The notes under the pieces are model-generated. The model was not told the DNA's origin. It saw nothing but the letters and a program-made list of their open reading frames with translations, and did not search any database. Positions 32,489 to 43,701 of a DNA stretch of 64,000 nucleotides are shown piece by piece. A program made the translations under genes and the position numbers. This DNA is from Balanoglossus misakiensis (taxonomy: Eukaryota; Hemichordata), in the NCBI GenBank assembly GCA_040954595.2, contig CM082593.2:9424001-9488000 (forward strand). The letters run 5' to 3'. The first letter of the stretch is position 1. Every line of letters begins with the position of its first letter.

Positions 32489-32591
32489 TTTTTCTGCTAT
32501 TGCCCTATCGGTTCATAGTCGATTCTATTTTCCTATCACGTGATGGATTCTGGCGAATCACGGCACAGTATTAGCATGAGGTATATTATAA

Positions 32592-33190
32592 AGTAGAATA
32601 TTGCCATGTTGATCTTCACTACAATATTAGTTAAAGTTATATAGCACTCTGTGATCAACGAGTTGAAAATACAGCATGAGCTGTAGTCCCCTTCATCAGC
32701 TGTACACGTAGAATGAACAGAGAAACAGAGAATCATGGGGTATTCAAAGTAGGAAATATGTGCAGGACCAGGTGCATCGATCAGAAATATTTCCTACAGT
32801 GGATTTTCTATCTGAGGATGGTGACTTCATGACCGCGATATTGTGCCCTTGAGCGAGGCACTTTACTTCTCATTGCTCTTGGGAGACTGGCTTTGTAGAG
32901 GTGATTTGCACCTGTTCTAGTCTTTCTACTAGACAAATTTTCTGTGTTTGCGATTGATGAATTACTGTCTAATGGGAAATTTTTGTAAACTTCGCGAGAA
33001 CCAACAAATGCGAATTAAAAAGTCATATAAAAATGTTTTTCAGGGATATTGGTGCAGTTAGTGAAATATAAGAATGCGAAATTTAATTGTAGCATAACAG
33101 CTGTCTCTATTGATATTGCGAAAATTTCTTGTCACAGAAATTTCCCGTTTTACAGTTCATAAATAAATCAACTAGATCTTTTTACTGCAG
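32592..33190. other. MED25 intron, third duplicate
   Basis: Homologous to 20592-21187, so it resumes the duplicated intron after the Crypton. No exon inside. Confidence 0.8.
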
Positions 33191-34643
33191 ATGCCACACC
33201 AACTAATCATCTGTTACCTGGACGACCAAGTCAAATTGGAAGTCAGTCTCCACAACAACTGTCATCCTCTCAACAGAAACTGATTCAACCAAGTCAGCCC
33301 CAGATGCAGGGCCAAGGTCAAAGGTCATCAATGCCTTTTGCCCAGCCTACCAGTTTACCAAACCAACCAGTATCCACTGTCACAGCAAACAGGACTCAAC
33401 AACCCAATGTGACTGTTTCAAGTACAGTGGAACACCGATTATCCGAACCTGTTGGGCGGGTTAGATTTTGTTCGGATAATTGATTGTTCGGATAATCGAT
33501 TTTGGCACGTCCGAACAAAGGAAATTGACCACACCATTGGGGCATGCATATGTTACGATGTGTCCCACATGCACATGCATTTTCCATGCACTCACAAAAA
33601 GAAGTTAATATAAATAATAAAACACAATTCGTCTTCTTTTATATAAAAAATACATATATTAAGAGTTCAAAAGGTTAAGAAAGAAAAAAAGACGAAGTCA
33701 AAGCTGCAATGTTCTGATTCGTTCAACATCGTATGTAGCCGGTCATCGTACCAAACCATGAACGTGCGTAGGCCTTCCATGGCCACGGTAGATTTCGCTA
33801 GAGCTGGTGTCTCGTTCTCTTTATCGTCCTAATTTTTCATGCCATGAGTTTATTTCTGAGAAACAAAGTCGATGATTTCATCATACGTTAATGTTTCGAA
33901 GCTGTCATAGTTCTCGCTAGTCTCCAAATCGTCGATGTCAGTGACATTCAAACCAAGCAAAAGAAGCTCTCCGCACGAGGTCACTTCCGCAAGTGACGTC
34001 TTGGCTGTCATTCATATCGGCGCTGCCATGGTCACCGACGGCGACCCGACACGCCTTCACTGTGTCGCGGAATGAAGTCCATGCGTTTGAAAAGCCGTGT
34101 CTTTGATGTTGACACCTCGGACGATCTCCGCCGTCTGCTCGCACGAGTCGAAGACGGGCGATCTCATCCAACCCATGGCTTTCATTTGTATTATCAACGA
34201 CAGTGCTAAGCTTATTTCGGCGATAAATCTACTTCACACTATCAAAAAATTGACCAAAGCCGTGTCGACGCGACAAGTGACTTTTCGTGTTTTACACTTG
34301 AGTGTGAAATCCTAGTGTCGAATGTTACGATACCCGAAAGTGTGACACTCTGTTGTCGTAAAATGATTGAAATATTCAATGATAAAGACATTTTTAACAC
34401 GTCCCACCGCCCTTTACAACAGAAACAATTAGAACTGACCCAAGAAATCTGTCCGAAATGACAGTTTTCCTGCGGAAATATCACAGACCGCCGAGAAAAC
34501 AGGTGCTTGGCATGGCTAATTAAATGTTCAGGGACCGTACCCGGGACCGTACCAAAGCGTTCGGATAATCCGAAATTCGGATAATTGGTGTCCGGATAAT
34601 CGGTGTTCCACTGTATCCCCATGAGACAATTTTGTCCACCCAG
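33191..34643 (+). pseudogene. MED25: MED25-like exon W, copy 3, disrupted by a transposon
   Basis: The exon is nearly identical to 21188-21450 up to GTTTCAAGTA, then carries a 1,189-bp pogo-like insertion and resumes at TATCCCCATGAG. A one-base deletion in the T run shortly after shifts the frame. It cannot encode the same segment as copy 2. Confidence 0.85.
33425..34613. mobile_element. pogo/Tigger-like MITE, 1,189 bp, TA target
   Basis: It starts CAGTGGAACACCGATTATCC and ends with the complement of the same sequence. TA is duplicated at 33423-33424 and 34614-34615, and the empty site is TCAAGTATCCCC in copy 2. Several TTATCCGAA repeats lie near both ends, as in Tigger elements, where they are thought to be transposase sites. 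No transposase frame: non-autonomous. Confidence 0.9.
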
Positions 34644-35078
34644 GTACAGCTGTGGTCTACCTTCTGCTTTTTGAGATTCAAATTAGCTGTTTCTAGTTAC
34701 CCATCCTGTGAATTGAAAGCTTTTTATGACTGTATCGCATAGCCTTGTCTTACCATTGTCTACACAGTAGACTATTTATTTTCAAAACACATTCAAAACT
34801 TCTGTTTTGGTTGCAAAAAAGCCACTCTGTAAATGGAAAGACTCTTTGGATAATGCCACAGACTCATTAATCAAATTCAAGTTTTAATGTGATTAATGTT
34901 GATAAGCCCTAAAACCTGATCCCTTCCAAATGTGAGTATGTGTGTTGAAAATAGGACTTTGAGAGTTGTAAGCTCAACATCGATTCAAAAATTGAAGTCA
35001 TGAATTAAAAAATGGGGTTTTGAATACTGGTCTTGATAATGCTTCATATTAACTAGGTTTGTTACTCTTTTTGGACAG

Positions 35079-35262
35079 GCAACTTCACCACCAAAGATGA
35101 CTTCCCAGCATGTGCCAGCTGCTGCACTGAAAGCCACAGAGGGTGTCATGCAAATGGCAAATGCTAGTCAGTTCAGTAAGATGCCACAAATTGCTGCTGT
35201 GAATTCTATCAACTAACAGCCACAGCAGAGATGGCCAGGTACAGATTCAAAGCCACAACGAG
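35079..35262 (+). pseudogene. MED25: MED25-like exon V, copy 3
   Basis: Homologous to 21854-22019, with an in-frame TAA at 35214-35216 and a short insertion before the donor. Confidence 0.75.
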
Positions 35263-35923
35263 GTAGGTACAGTCAAACCTGTCTACAGTGGCCAGTCAAG
35301 GGACTTTCCTAAACTGGCATTTATAGACAGGTGGCTTCTATAGATAGGTCAGTTAATGTGCAATGTACATGTACATGAAATGAAACAAAGTTGCCACTAT
35401 AATAGAGGTGGCCACAAACACAGATTTGACTGTCATATATGTTATGTTGCCATGGCAGTCATTTACCATTAGTTTGAATATACTTTGCCAAAACCTGAGG
35501 AAAAAATATTCAAGTTCCCCTTTTCGTATTCCCCTATCAATGGTATAATACAACAGTGTCATGGTAAAATTTTGTGACATTTTTGCTAACTGCTAAAGCC
35601 CAAGTAACATTGTTTTTTTCAGTATTTTTCAGCGAAGGAATTAACCCTAGTTTCTTGTTCTGCTATGGATAGCTTTATGAAATGTTCAGTCTTTAGCTTC
35701 TATACAAAACTTGTACATGAGTAATGGCCATTGTGAATATTAAATGAACTCAGACGAGAATTCATTTTTCAACAATAACAATGCTGATCAATATATAAAA
35801 CGCCTTTGTTTGAAAACCAAACTCTGAATAAATTCTTAATGTTTTACAGAGTAGAATAAAGCTGATATCCAAAGTTAAGGTTGAAGTTATTGACGTTTTA
35901 ATACTACTGTGTTTACTTATCAG
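35263..35923. other. Intron with 'CAGTCAAACCTG' element
   Basis: The small element covers about 35272-35395; the rest shows no coding signal. Confidence 0.5.
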
Positions 35924-36074
35924 CAGGTATGCAGTCAACGATGCGAACAGGAGTGCAGTCAACACAACCGACAGTACCTAATGTGAGCGACAGCAAAATC
36001 CACCTGTCACCACTGGCACCAATGTTGTTCCAACTCTGACACAGCCACAAGTACATGTACAAAACCAGTCATTG
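35924..36074 (+). CDS. MED25: Probable further MED25-like exon U (Gln/Thr-rich, one frame break)
   Basis: After CTTATCAG the phase fits exon V (G + CA). It reads AGMQSTMRTGVQSTQPTVP. From GTGAGCGACAG the compatible frame changes to QQNPPVTTGTNVVPTLTQPQ and runs to GTATGT at 36075. The composition fits the MED25 centre; specific homology is not visible. Confidence 0.4.
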
Positions 36075-36595
36075 GTATGTTATGTTATGAGCTGAGTTGT
36101 AATACCCACCTATCCCTTTTGCCTGGCAAGTGACAGTTTATCACTTTTCAGTATTTCAATGGAACTGTATTTGGATAATTTGTTACCTAACATGACATCA
36201 GAAGATGGCAGCTTGATGTCTTAACTGAGGACATTGGATGACCAGTAGATAAAGATTTTCTTTGATATCAATGACATCAGACGCAGTTCCGTTGGCATCA
36301 AATTTCCAGCTGACGGGGAATTTCAGCAACGTGGTGCAAATGACGACTGTGCAGATGAATACCAAGATGCTGTTGAGGCACCATGCCTGATACATATTAC
36401 CTGTCTGGTGGTTCTAAAGTATAAACACATCCGGAAAAAAATATTTTACGGGATACCAATTGCGACAAATTATTCCCATCTTGTTATAAATCTGAGCCCA
36501 GGTGTCTTTGGTGTGAGATTCCAGTAGTCAAGAGTAGGCTTACCTTGAATAATGTAATGCTTGTAAATAATTTCTAATTTCTTCTTACCCTCCAG
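36075..36595. other. Boundary between MED25-like and EGF-repeat genes
   Basis: No terminal MED25 exon or EGF-gene first exon identified. A short frame at about 36255-36420 (KIFFDINDIRRSSVGIKFPA) has an exon-like look but matches nothing I know. Confidence 0.35.
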
Positions 36596-36714
36596 ATATG
36601 AATGTCACAGTGGTGGAAATGCGTGCCAACACTATTGTCAGAATACCCATGGTAGTTATCTCTGCGCTTGCAGACCAGGATTCTATCTGCTGGAGGATGG
36701 CTATGCATGTGGCG
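36596..36714 (+). pseudogene. EGF exon M, copy 1 (4-bp deletion)
   Basis: Same splice borders as the intact copy at 59570-59692 but 119 nt long: one GAAT of ATGAATGAATG is missing, which shifts the frame before the first Cys. The bases still spell CHSGGNACQHYCQNTHGSYL in the other frame. Confidence 0.8.
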
Positions 36715-38685
36715 GTATGTAACTGTGGATATTGATCTCTTCTGTGGCTACACTGTTTGGGGATTGTATATTGCTATGGTTACAATCAGCTAAACACACA
36801 TCCTGTCAGTCCATTGCACACATTTTAAAATTTGAAATCAACCGCACACTCGTACTGAACACATGTTTGTTGAAATTGTATCTCAGAATTTTTCCATTTA
36901 TAATTATGCATAATATAAACAAATTAACAAATGTGAAATTTTATCTTTGAAAATTTGTTTGCAAGGGTGAAAAAGTAATCTGTTTTTTTAAAAATCAGAC
37001 AAAGTTTTGCTGACAGGGTACACGAGTTTCAGGGGATTTTGTTAAAATGAGTACGGGCAAATCAACAGCTATCAATGGATGCACCACAGGAGTAGGTGTT
37101 GGTTCAAAACGCCTTTGGTACTTACAATCGTCCGGATCATATCAAAACGCGATGTGTTTGAATGCGACTGCATTTACTGACATCGAGAATGGCGGCCACA
37201 TTGTGATGACCGCGTCGACCGATGCGCGCGATGAACGTACGTGACTGACCTCCCTTGTCATGATCTTGCGTGTTTTGATATCTGCACGTCATCTCTGACG
37301 CATAAAGTAGTCGGAACAGCGAAAGGTTTTCACAAATTTTGTCAAAACTGCGTCGAAATGGCTTTCTGACATTGACTTCCGTGTCTACGCTGTGGACTCA
37401 CTAAGTATGACTGTTCAATGACGTTTTATGAATGGACCAATCCGGTTACGTATGGTAATGCGTCCCGGGTCAAAAGTCAAGTATTGTACTTCGGCCAGTA
37501 AAACTTGCAAGGGTTGTAGATTGCGGTGAATAAATATAAATAAATCGTGGAAAATTTGTATTAAAATCGTGATCTCTAAAAAAAGAGTGAGAACTTGATT
37601 TTGAGTGATATTGCAGTACAAAATTACAAAAAAATACTTTTTATTCCTTGGGGAAGTGTTAATTATTCAGAAAAAAAATATATTCTGAAATTTTCCAACT
37701 TCAGAATTTTTCCAACTGCAACAGAGGATATGATTATTTCATCAACTAACATGTAAAAGTTATTTAAAAAGTCAACTATGTCAATTAATGCATTATCTGG
37801 AAAGATACCTTTTACGTGTCATGAATTACTATAGTTAATATATAGATAAAGGCCTTCATGCAATATTACATACACCAACACTTCATTTTGCAGTACGTGA
37901 GCTGCGGTGTACTGGCTTTTGCACTTGTCTGAGCTGCAGAAAGTCTTATCATATTGAAATTTACAGAAGGCATTGTTCCCTGCTGTTTTAGAGCTGTGAG
38001 TTAACTGCGTAGAGCTGCCGTTTGTCTACACAATGTTCTAAAAAAGCTGTCAAAGAGAATTTGGTCTGCTGCCAACAAATGACAGCTCAGAACAACCATT
38101 GCAGACCTGCAGATGAGCTGTGGATAGCTGACACAGCTCTAAATCAGAGCTGCAGCAGCTCTCTGCAGATCTGCAGGTTTGGTAAGGGATGTAGATGGTG
38201 AAAGGACGTGACAAGACTCGAATCTGAATCAGAATATGAATCTTGGGCTGTGGAACGTGAAACTTGAAACGTGAATCTTGAATTAGGCTTACCCTAATTT
38301 TTAATGGGTATATTCTTGATAACTCATCACCATGAATGATCATTTCAAAACTTAACAAGGCATATGGCTAAAGAGGATTCAGTGTTTGTGCACCTTCTAT
38401 CTGCAATGCTGGATCTATTGACAGTTTTCAAAGGGGTTTAAAGACTCGTCTTTTTATTCAGTACTTTCTATTTCATTCCATTGCTTTTTTGGTTAATAGG
38501 GACTGTCTTTCAGAACTCTTTGGTTTGTTTCGTGTTTTTAAGTGTAATTTATTATCCTTTAAGCTTTCACTTGTTTTCTAATTTTATTATTTTCTGTAGA
38601 AAATGCACTGAGATGTATGTGTATTATGTTTGTCAGGAAATAAATAATAATAAAATTAAAAATAATAAACTGTCTTTGATTTCAG
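36715..38685. other. Intron between EGF exons M1 and S1
   Basis: 36960-37046 matches the other M introns. 37047-37960 is private to this copy (inserted sequence without recognisable gene). 37960-38685 matches 42337-43077. Dense AGCTG/CTGCAG palindromes lie at 38100-38180. Confidence 0.5.
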
Positions 38686-38802
38686 ATGTCAATGAATGTA
38701 TGGAGAGAGCAGATCTTTGTGAAGGCCAGTGTGTGAATACAGCAGGCTCTTTTTATTGCACTTGTGTTGTGGGATATTGATTGGTCAATTGAGAGTGTAC
38801 AG
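38686..38802 (+). pseudogene. EGF exon S, copy 1 (calcium-binding type, two in-frame TGA)
   Basis: Phase 1-1 exon: DVNECMERADLCEGQCVNTA then GSFYCTCVVGY, a cbEGF with the D-x-N-E-C start and aromatic consensus. TGA occurs at 38778-38780 and 38790-38792. Otherwise all six Cys are present, the last in ECT. Both TGAs stand where CGA (Arg) would fit. Confidence 0.8.
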
Positions 38803-38843
38803 GTAAGACCAGCACAATATGTGGGCAACGAAAGGTCCTGTAT

Positions 38844-38997
38844 CTGTAACTTTTGAATTTTTATTCAATATTATTCTGGGTGTCACCCATCATTTCTTGT
38901 TCAGCTCGGTGAAGCTAGGTCTGTAACTTTTGAATTTTTATTCAATATTATTCTGGGTGTCACCCATCATTTCTTGTTCAGCTCGGTGAAGCTAGGT
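38844..38997. repeat. 77-bp direct duplication
   Basis: Two adjacent copies, 38844-38920 and 38921-38997, differing at most slightly (CTGTAACTTTTGAATTTTTA start). The homologous single copy in the next block is the DIRS insertion site. Confidence 0.9.
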
Positions 38998-39329
38998 AAG
39001 CAATGTTGTTATTGTTTAAACATTGTATTCAAGCCTGGGTCTGGACTTGGATGCAATTTGTCAATAATAACAGTGATTGGTAACTGCATGTTTACATAAC
39101 TGGCTAACTGTTAAAAAGACCAGCTGTTCTATTTGGTGTGTGTACAGTACACATGCCATTGGCAGCTTATGGCTCAGTCAGTGTTTGCCTGTTGATTTCT
39201 CTATGTGTGTGTGTCTGTCTGTCTGTATATGTACTCCGGTGTAGACTTTTTTATTGTGTTATCCCTGAATGGGACCACTGTGTCCTTAACGCGATGTTTT
39301 ACACTCAGCAGCGATATTTTGTCTAACAC

Positions 39330-39785
39330 GAGTCAAAATATCCCCAACTCGTCTGAGAAATCTTATCCCAGGTCCTAAGGTTGTGAGACTAATAGAATCT
39401 CACACTCCCAAGGACTTGGGATCATATTTCTCACATGTGTTGAGGATTTTCTGTCCCAAACAAGCTGCAGGCGAATGTGGGACAAGATATCCCCGACGAG
39501 TGTGAGAAATACGATCCCAGGTCCTTGGTGTGTGAGATTATTTTTCTCACACGGTCACAAATTAGCCAAATTCGTTAAATAAATGACTCTTGAACTGTCA
39601 TCTGGTACATTGTAGATTCAGTATCGCGTCATTGGATAACATTTAGCACATGTTGTTAAAGAACTCTTTGTCATCCAATCAGCGCTCGCATCATATACAG
39701 CTCTCGATTCAGTGAGAATGTGGGATTGATTTGTTCTCACACTCTGATCCAACACTCTCAGCATGCCAGGAGTGTGAGAATCTAT
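39330..39785. repeat. CTCACACTCC repeat family, copy B
   Basis: Same family as 8612-9656 in the opposite orientation; paralogous with 49900-50372 and 54795-55152 through block duplication. Confidence 0.75.
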
Positions 39786-40087
39786 TACGAGTTTGAAATC
39801 TTAGGTGAAGAGTTTATCAATTTCACTGCCAACCCTGTAGGGCATTCTGGGATATGTGTTCATGCCAAAGCACAAACAGCCATGACCTGACAGCTCAGTT
39901 TGTAGATCATTTCTACAAATCCACAAAGAGACTCAAAGTTTAGAAATGTTGTGTCGGTTAGAAATATTAGACGTATCACTGTTAATACTTTATTTCAAAG
40001 CCATGTGAATTTGTTCACATTAGGGAAATTTTTTAAAGGAAGGGAGGATTGGTATTGACTTGAATAATTACAATGGATGTATTGTCC

Positions 40088-41372
40088 ACCTCTATATAGT
40101 GCCCACTTTATTCTAGTCCCTGTGTAATTTATATCTACATTAATTGACTTTTCTACCAGGTATAATGGCCACCTGTCTATAAAGGCCAGTTTAGGAAAGT
40201 CCCTTTACTAGCCATAATGGACAGGTTTGACTGCACTTGTGTTGATTTCTGTCTGTAATACGTGTAACACAATCATAAAATTTTTCATAAAGAGGGCACA
40301 CTTCCAAAATAAGGTGTCATCTCCAAGCAGACAATGTGAAAAAGGAGGCCGGTAGGTTACAGAGTACTGCTCGAGCTCATCTACTTTGTTGTATACATGA
40401 TACAAGTTGCGTGTAAAACTGACCTTACAATAAAATGTGGCTGTGGAAAGTCTGTCCCAACTATAGTGTTGATACACAAGACAAAGTTTTTACTCTTTGA
40501 CCAACTGGCCTCATGTTTGCGTCTTGGAAGGGCACCCTCTTTATGAAAAAGGCATATGATATCACTACAAGGAATAAATTAACATGATAGAACATTGCTG
40601 ATTAATGTCATAGATCATGATAACATGAATGCATAGCAATGTTTTGTTACAATTTGGTACATAAAGAAATGGACTACTGTGACAGTATTGACTCTGGGCA
40701 CTACGTAGATGATTCCCAGCCTCAAAATTCTGACTTGCTTCACAGTTGGAAGAAGTCAGTTTTCAGGTTAACATGTATATTTGTACAGAGTGTGGCATTA
40801 GTGAGTGGTTGCATCACATCAATGCATGACAAAAGGTCATCACTGTGTAAGACTCAGAAATAGAATTTGAATACAAATCCTATTAAACAAAATATTCTAA
40901 AATTTACATGTTATTTTAACACCTGTTTACTCCTATAAAAGTGAGTGCACGTGTTTTCGAGGTCTCTTCAATTCAGAAGCCACTGTATAGGCCTTAGTTG
41001 GTGCATGTAGCTCGTAGACTTAGAAATTAAGTTTGGTTCAACTCAAACGCTTCAAGTCCAGTTGACCATCTCACACTTCTGACACTGGTGGGATTCAAAC
41101 CAACGCCATCGAAATGACTGCAGGTGCCTAAAACCCCTTGACTGTAGGACACAAATGCCTGACAGTGATATAACTATGTTATAATGTTACATCGACAATA
41201 CATACGTTTGGGGATATGTTGTCTCAAATGATCAAATTGAGACAAATTATCCCCATCTTGTTATAAATCTGAGCCCAGGTGTCTTTGGTGTGAGATTCCA
41301 GTAGTCAAGAGTAGGCTTACCTTGAATAATGTAATGCTTGTAAATTATTTCTAATTTCTTCTTACCCTCCAG
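40088..41372. other. Fused intron: EGF exons N and D deleted from this block
   Basis: At 40088 sequence matching the region just before exon N (50690, 55440) jumps to sequence that follows exon D in the other blocks (CACCTCTATATAGTGCCC, 56305). About 0.85 kb, including exons N and D, is therefore absent. The rest matches 56305-56660 and 58650-59560. Confidence 0.7.
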
Positions 41373-41491
41373 ATATGAATGTCACAGTGGTGGAAATGCG
41401 TGCCAACACTATTGTCAGAATACCCATGGTAGTTATCTCTGCGCTTGCAGACAAGGCTTCAATGTGCTGGAGGATGGCCATGCATGTGCAG
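41373..41491 (+). pseudogene. EGF exon M, copy 2 (same 4-bp deletion)
   Basis: 119 nt, lacking the same GAAT as copy 1, but otherwise closer to copy 3 (CAAGGCTTCAATGTGCTGGA). Confidence 0.8.
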
Positions 41492-43077
41492 GTATGTAAC
41501 TGTGGATATTGATCTCTTCTGTGGCTACACTGTTTGGGGATTGTATATTGCTATGGTTACAATCAGCTAAACTCACATCCTGTCAGTCCATTGCACACAT
41601 TTTAAAATTTGAAATCAACCGCACACTCGTACTGAACACATGTTTGTTGAAATTGTATCTCAGAATTTTTCCATTTATAATTATGCATAATATAAACAAA
41701 TTAACAAATGTGAAAACTTATCTTTGAAAATTTGTTTGCAAGGGTGAAAAAGTAATCTGTTGTTTTAAAAATCAGACAAAGTTTTGCTGACAGGGTACAC
41801 GAGTTTCAGGGGATTTTGTTAAAATGAGAATGATAGAGAGTGTTAAAATTCCTAGATTCTGAGATTGCCATGGATATTGAGGACTTTGACGTAAAAACAA
41901 TTAATTGATCAAGAAATATGTGGTTAAGTATATGTGTGATCAACCTCACACTATACTATAAGACTGTCTGATATATTTATGCACAAGTACAATGTATTTT
42001 CACTACTTATATGCATAACTCAATCAAATTAACATAATTTATCGACCTATAGCTAAATAAATTACCACAGCAAAGAATAAATATACACTTAGAAAATTCA
42101 TATAGTTTTCATCTCATTTTAAAGAAATTATAAATGCTTCTCCGAGGGGTACAATAATTTTTAGGGTAAGCCTAATTCAAGATTCACGTTTCAAGATTCA
42201 CGTTTCATGTTCCACAGCCCAAGATGCATATTCTGATTCAGATTCCAGTCTTGTCTAATATGTTTATGCTGCCGTAACCAGGGGTGTGAACGATTGTTTA
42301 TTGTCCTCGATCCCCGCCCAAGCAAGGTTCCCCAAATATTGAAATTTACAGAAGGCATTGTTCTCTGCTGTTTTAGAGCTGTGAGTTAACTGCGTAGAGC
42401 TGCCGTTTGTCTACACAATGTTCTAAAAAAGCTGTCAAAGAGAATTTGGTCTGCTGCCAACAAATGACAGCTCAGAACAACCATTGCAGACCTGCAGATG
42501 AGCTGTGGATAGCTGACACAGCTCTAAATCAGAGCTGCAGCAGCTCTCTGCAGATCTGCAGGTTTGGTAAGGGATGTAGATGGCGAAAGGACGTGACAAG
42601 ACTCGAATCTGAATCAGAATATGAATCTTGGGCTGTGGAACGTGAAACGTGAAACTTGAAACGTGAATCTTGAATTAGGCTTACCCTAATTTTTAATGGG
42701 TATATTCTTAATAACTCATCACCATGAATGATCATTTCAAAACTTAACAAGGCATATGGCTAAAGAGGATTCAGTGTTTGTGCACCTTCTATCTGCAATG
42801 CTGGATCTATTGACAGTTTTATAAGGGGTTTAAAGACTCGTCTTTTTATTCAGTACTTTCTATTTCATTCCATTGCTTTTTTGGTTAATAGGGACTGTCT
42901 TTCAGAACTCTTTGGTTTGTTTCGTGTTTTTAAGTGTAATTTATTATCCTTTAAGCTTTCACTTGTTTTCTAATTTTATTATTTTCTGTAGAAAATGCGC
43001 TGAGATGTATGTGTATTATGTTTGTCAGGAAATAAATAATAATAAAATTAAAAATAATAAACTATCTTTGATTTCAG
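41492..43077. other. Intron with a 105-bp-arm foldback at 42160-42705
   Basis: GGGTAAGCCTAATTCAAGAT at 42164 is repeated in inverted orientation ending at about 42690; the arms run to GACAAGACT. Only the right arm exists in block 1 (38215-38300). Confidence 0.55.
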
Positions 43078-43194
43078 ATGTCAATGAATGTATGGAGAGA
43101 GCAGATCTTTGTGAAGGCCAGTGTGTGAATACAGCAGGCTCTTTTTATTGCACTTGTGTTGTGGGATATTGATTGGTCAATTGAGAGTGTACAG
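43078..43194 (+). pseudogene. EGF exon S, copy 2 (two in-frame TGA)
   Basis: Identical in coding content to copy 1, including both TGA codons. Followed 58 bp after the donor by the DIRS-type insertion. Confidence 0.8.
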
Positions 43195-43252
43195 GTAAGA
43201 CCAGCACAATATGTGGGCAACGAAAGGTCCTGTATCTGTAACTTTTGAATTT

Positions 43253-43429
43253 CTATGGCATAAATACCATACCTTTGATCCAACCTATAGCCTAATATAT
43301 CTCGCCCTCTAACGACCGCTGAGATAAAAAACTTTCCCCTGATTACGTCATACTCACCGAGTACATATACCACCTGTCCAGCCGTGAATATTCAGTATTA
43401 TTATCTCAGCACGAGACAGCGGACATCTT
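43253..43429 (+). repeat. Left inverted terminal repeat of the DIRS-type element
   Basis: Matches the complement of 48729-48890 through CCTTTGATCCAACCTATAGC, TCGCCCTCTAACGACCGC and CCGAGTACATATACCACC. Confidence 0.9.
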
Positions 43430-43701
43430 CTCTCTTGAGGTGTTGGATTTTTGTCAAGAAGTGCTCAGCCCTTCGACCATTGCTGCTTTTCGCCTGAGGT
43501 TTTTCGATTGGGGAAGTAGATAAGTAACGACTTATTTTCTAAACTGCTTGCTTGTGTTATTTTGGCACTTGCAAAGTTTGTTTTTCGGATTTTTCCCACA
43601 CGTGTACGGGTCAGTGTGTAGGGCTTCTGCGGTATTGTCTTTTCATATAGCCTTCAGAAGCCATTTTTGCCCGTGCATTTTTTCGTGTTTTCACTGGAAC
43701 C

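Larger units (their letters stand above)
30683..32591 (-). mobile_element. Crypton-like YR DNA element, 1.9 kb, with hairpin end
   Basis: In the second duplicate the sequence GAGATATAGTAGAATATTGCC is continuous (20582-20600); here 1,909 bp separate GAGATAT from AGTAGAATATTGCC. The insert starts with a CpG-rich hairpin (30684-30876). Then comes a 21-bp stretch at 30879-30899 that is repeated inverted, with one mismatch, at the right end (32571-32591; TTAGCATGAGGT). Between them is a single intronless tyrosine-recombinase gene on the minus strand. No reverse transcriptase is present, which defines Crypton-type elements. Terminal inverted repeats and hairpins are not typical of described Cryptons. 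Confidence 0.8.

Noticed and set aside
40639-40863. 74-codon frame repeated at 58851-59075
   Set aside because: Repeated only because the blocks are duplicated; lies in an intron with no homology or splice support.
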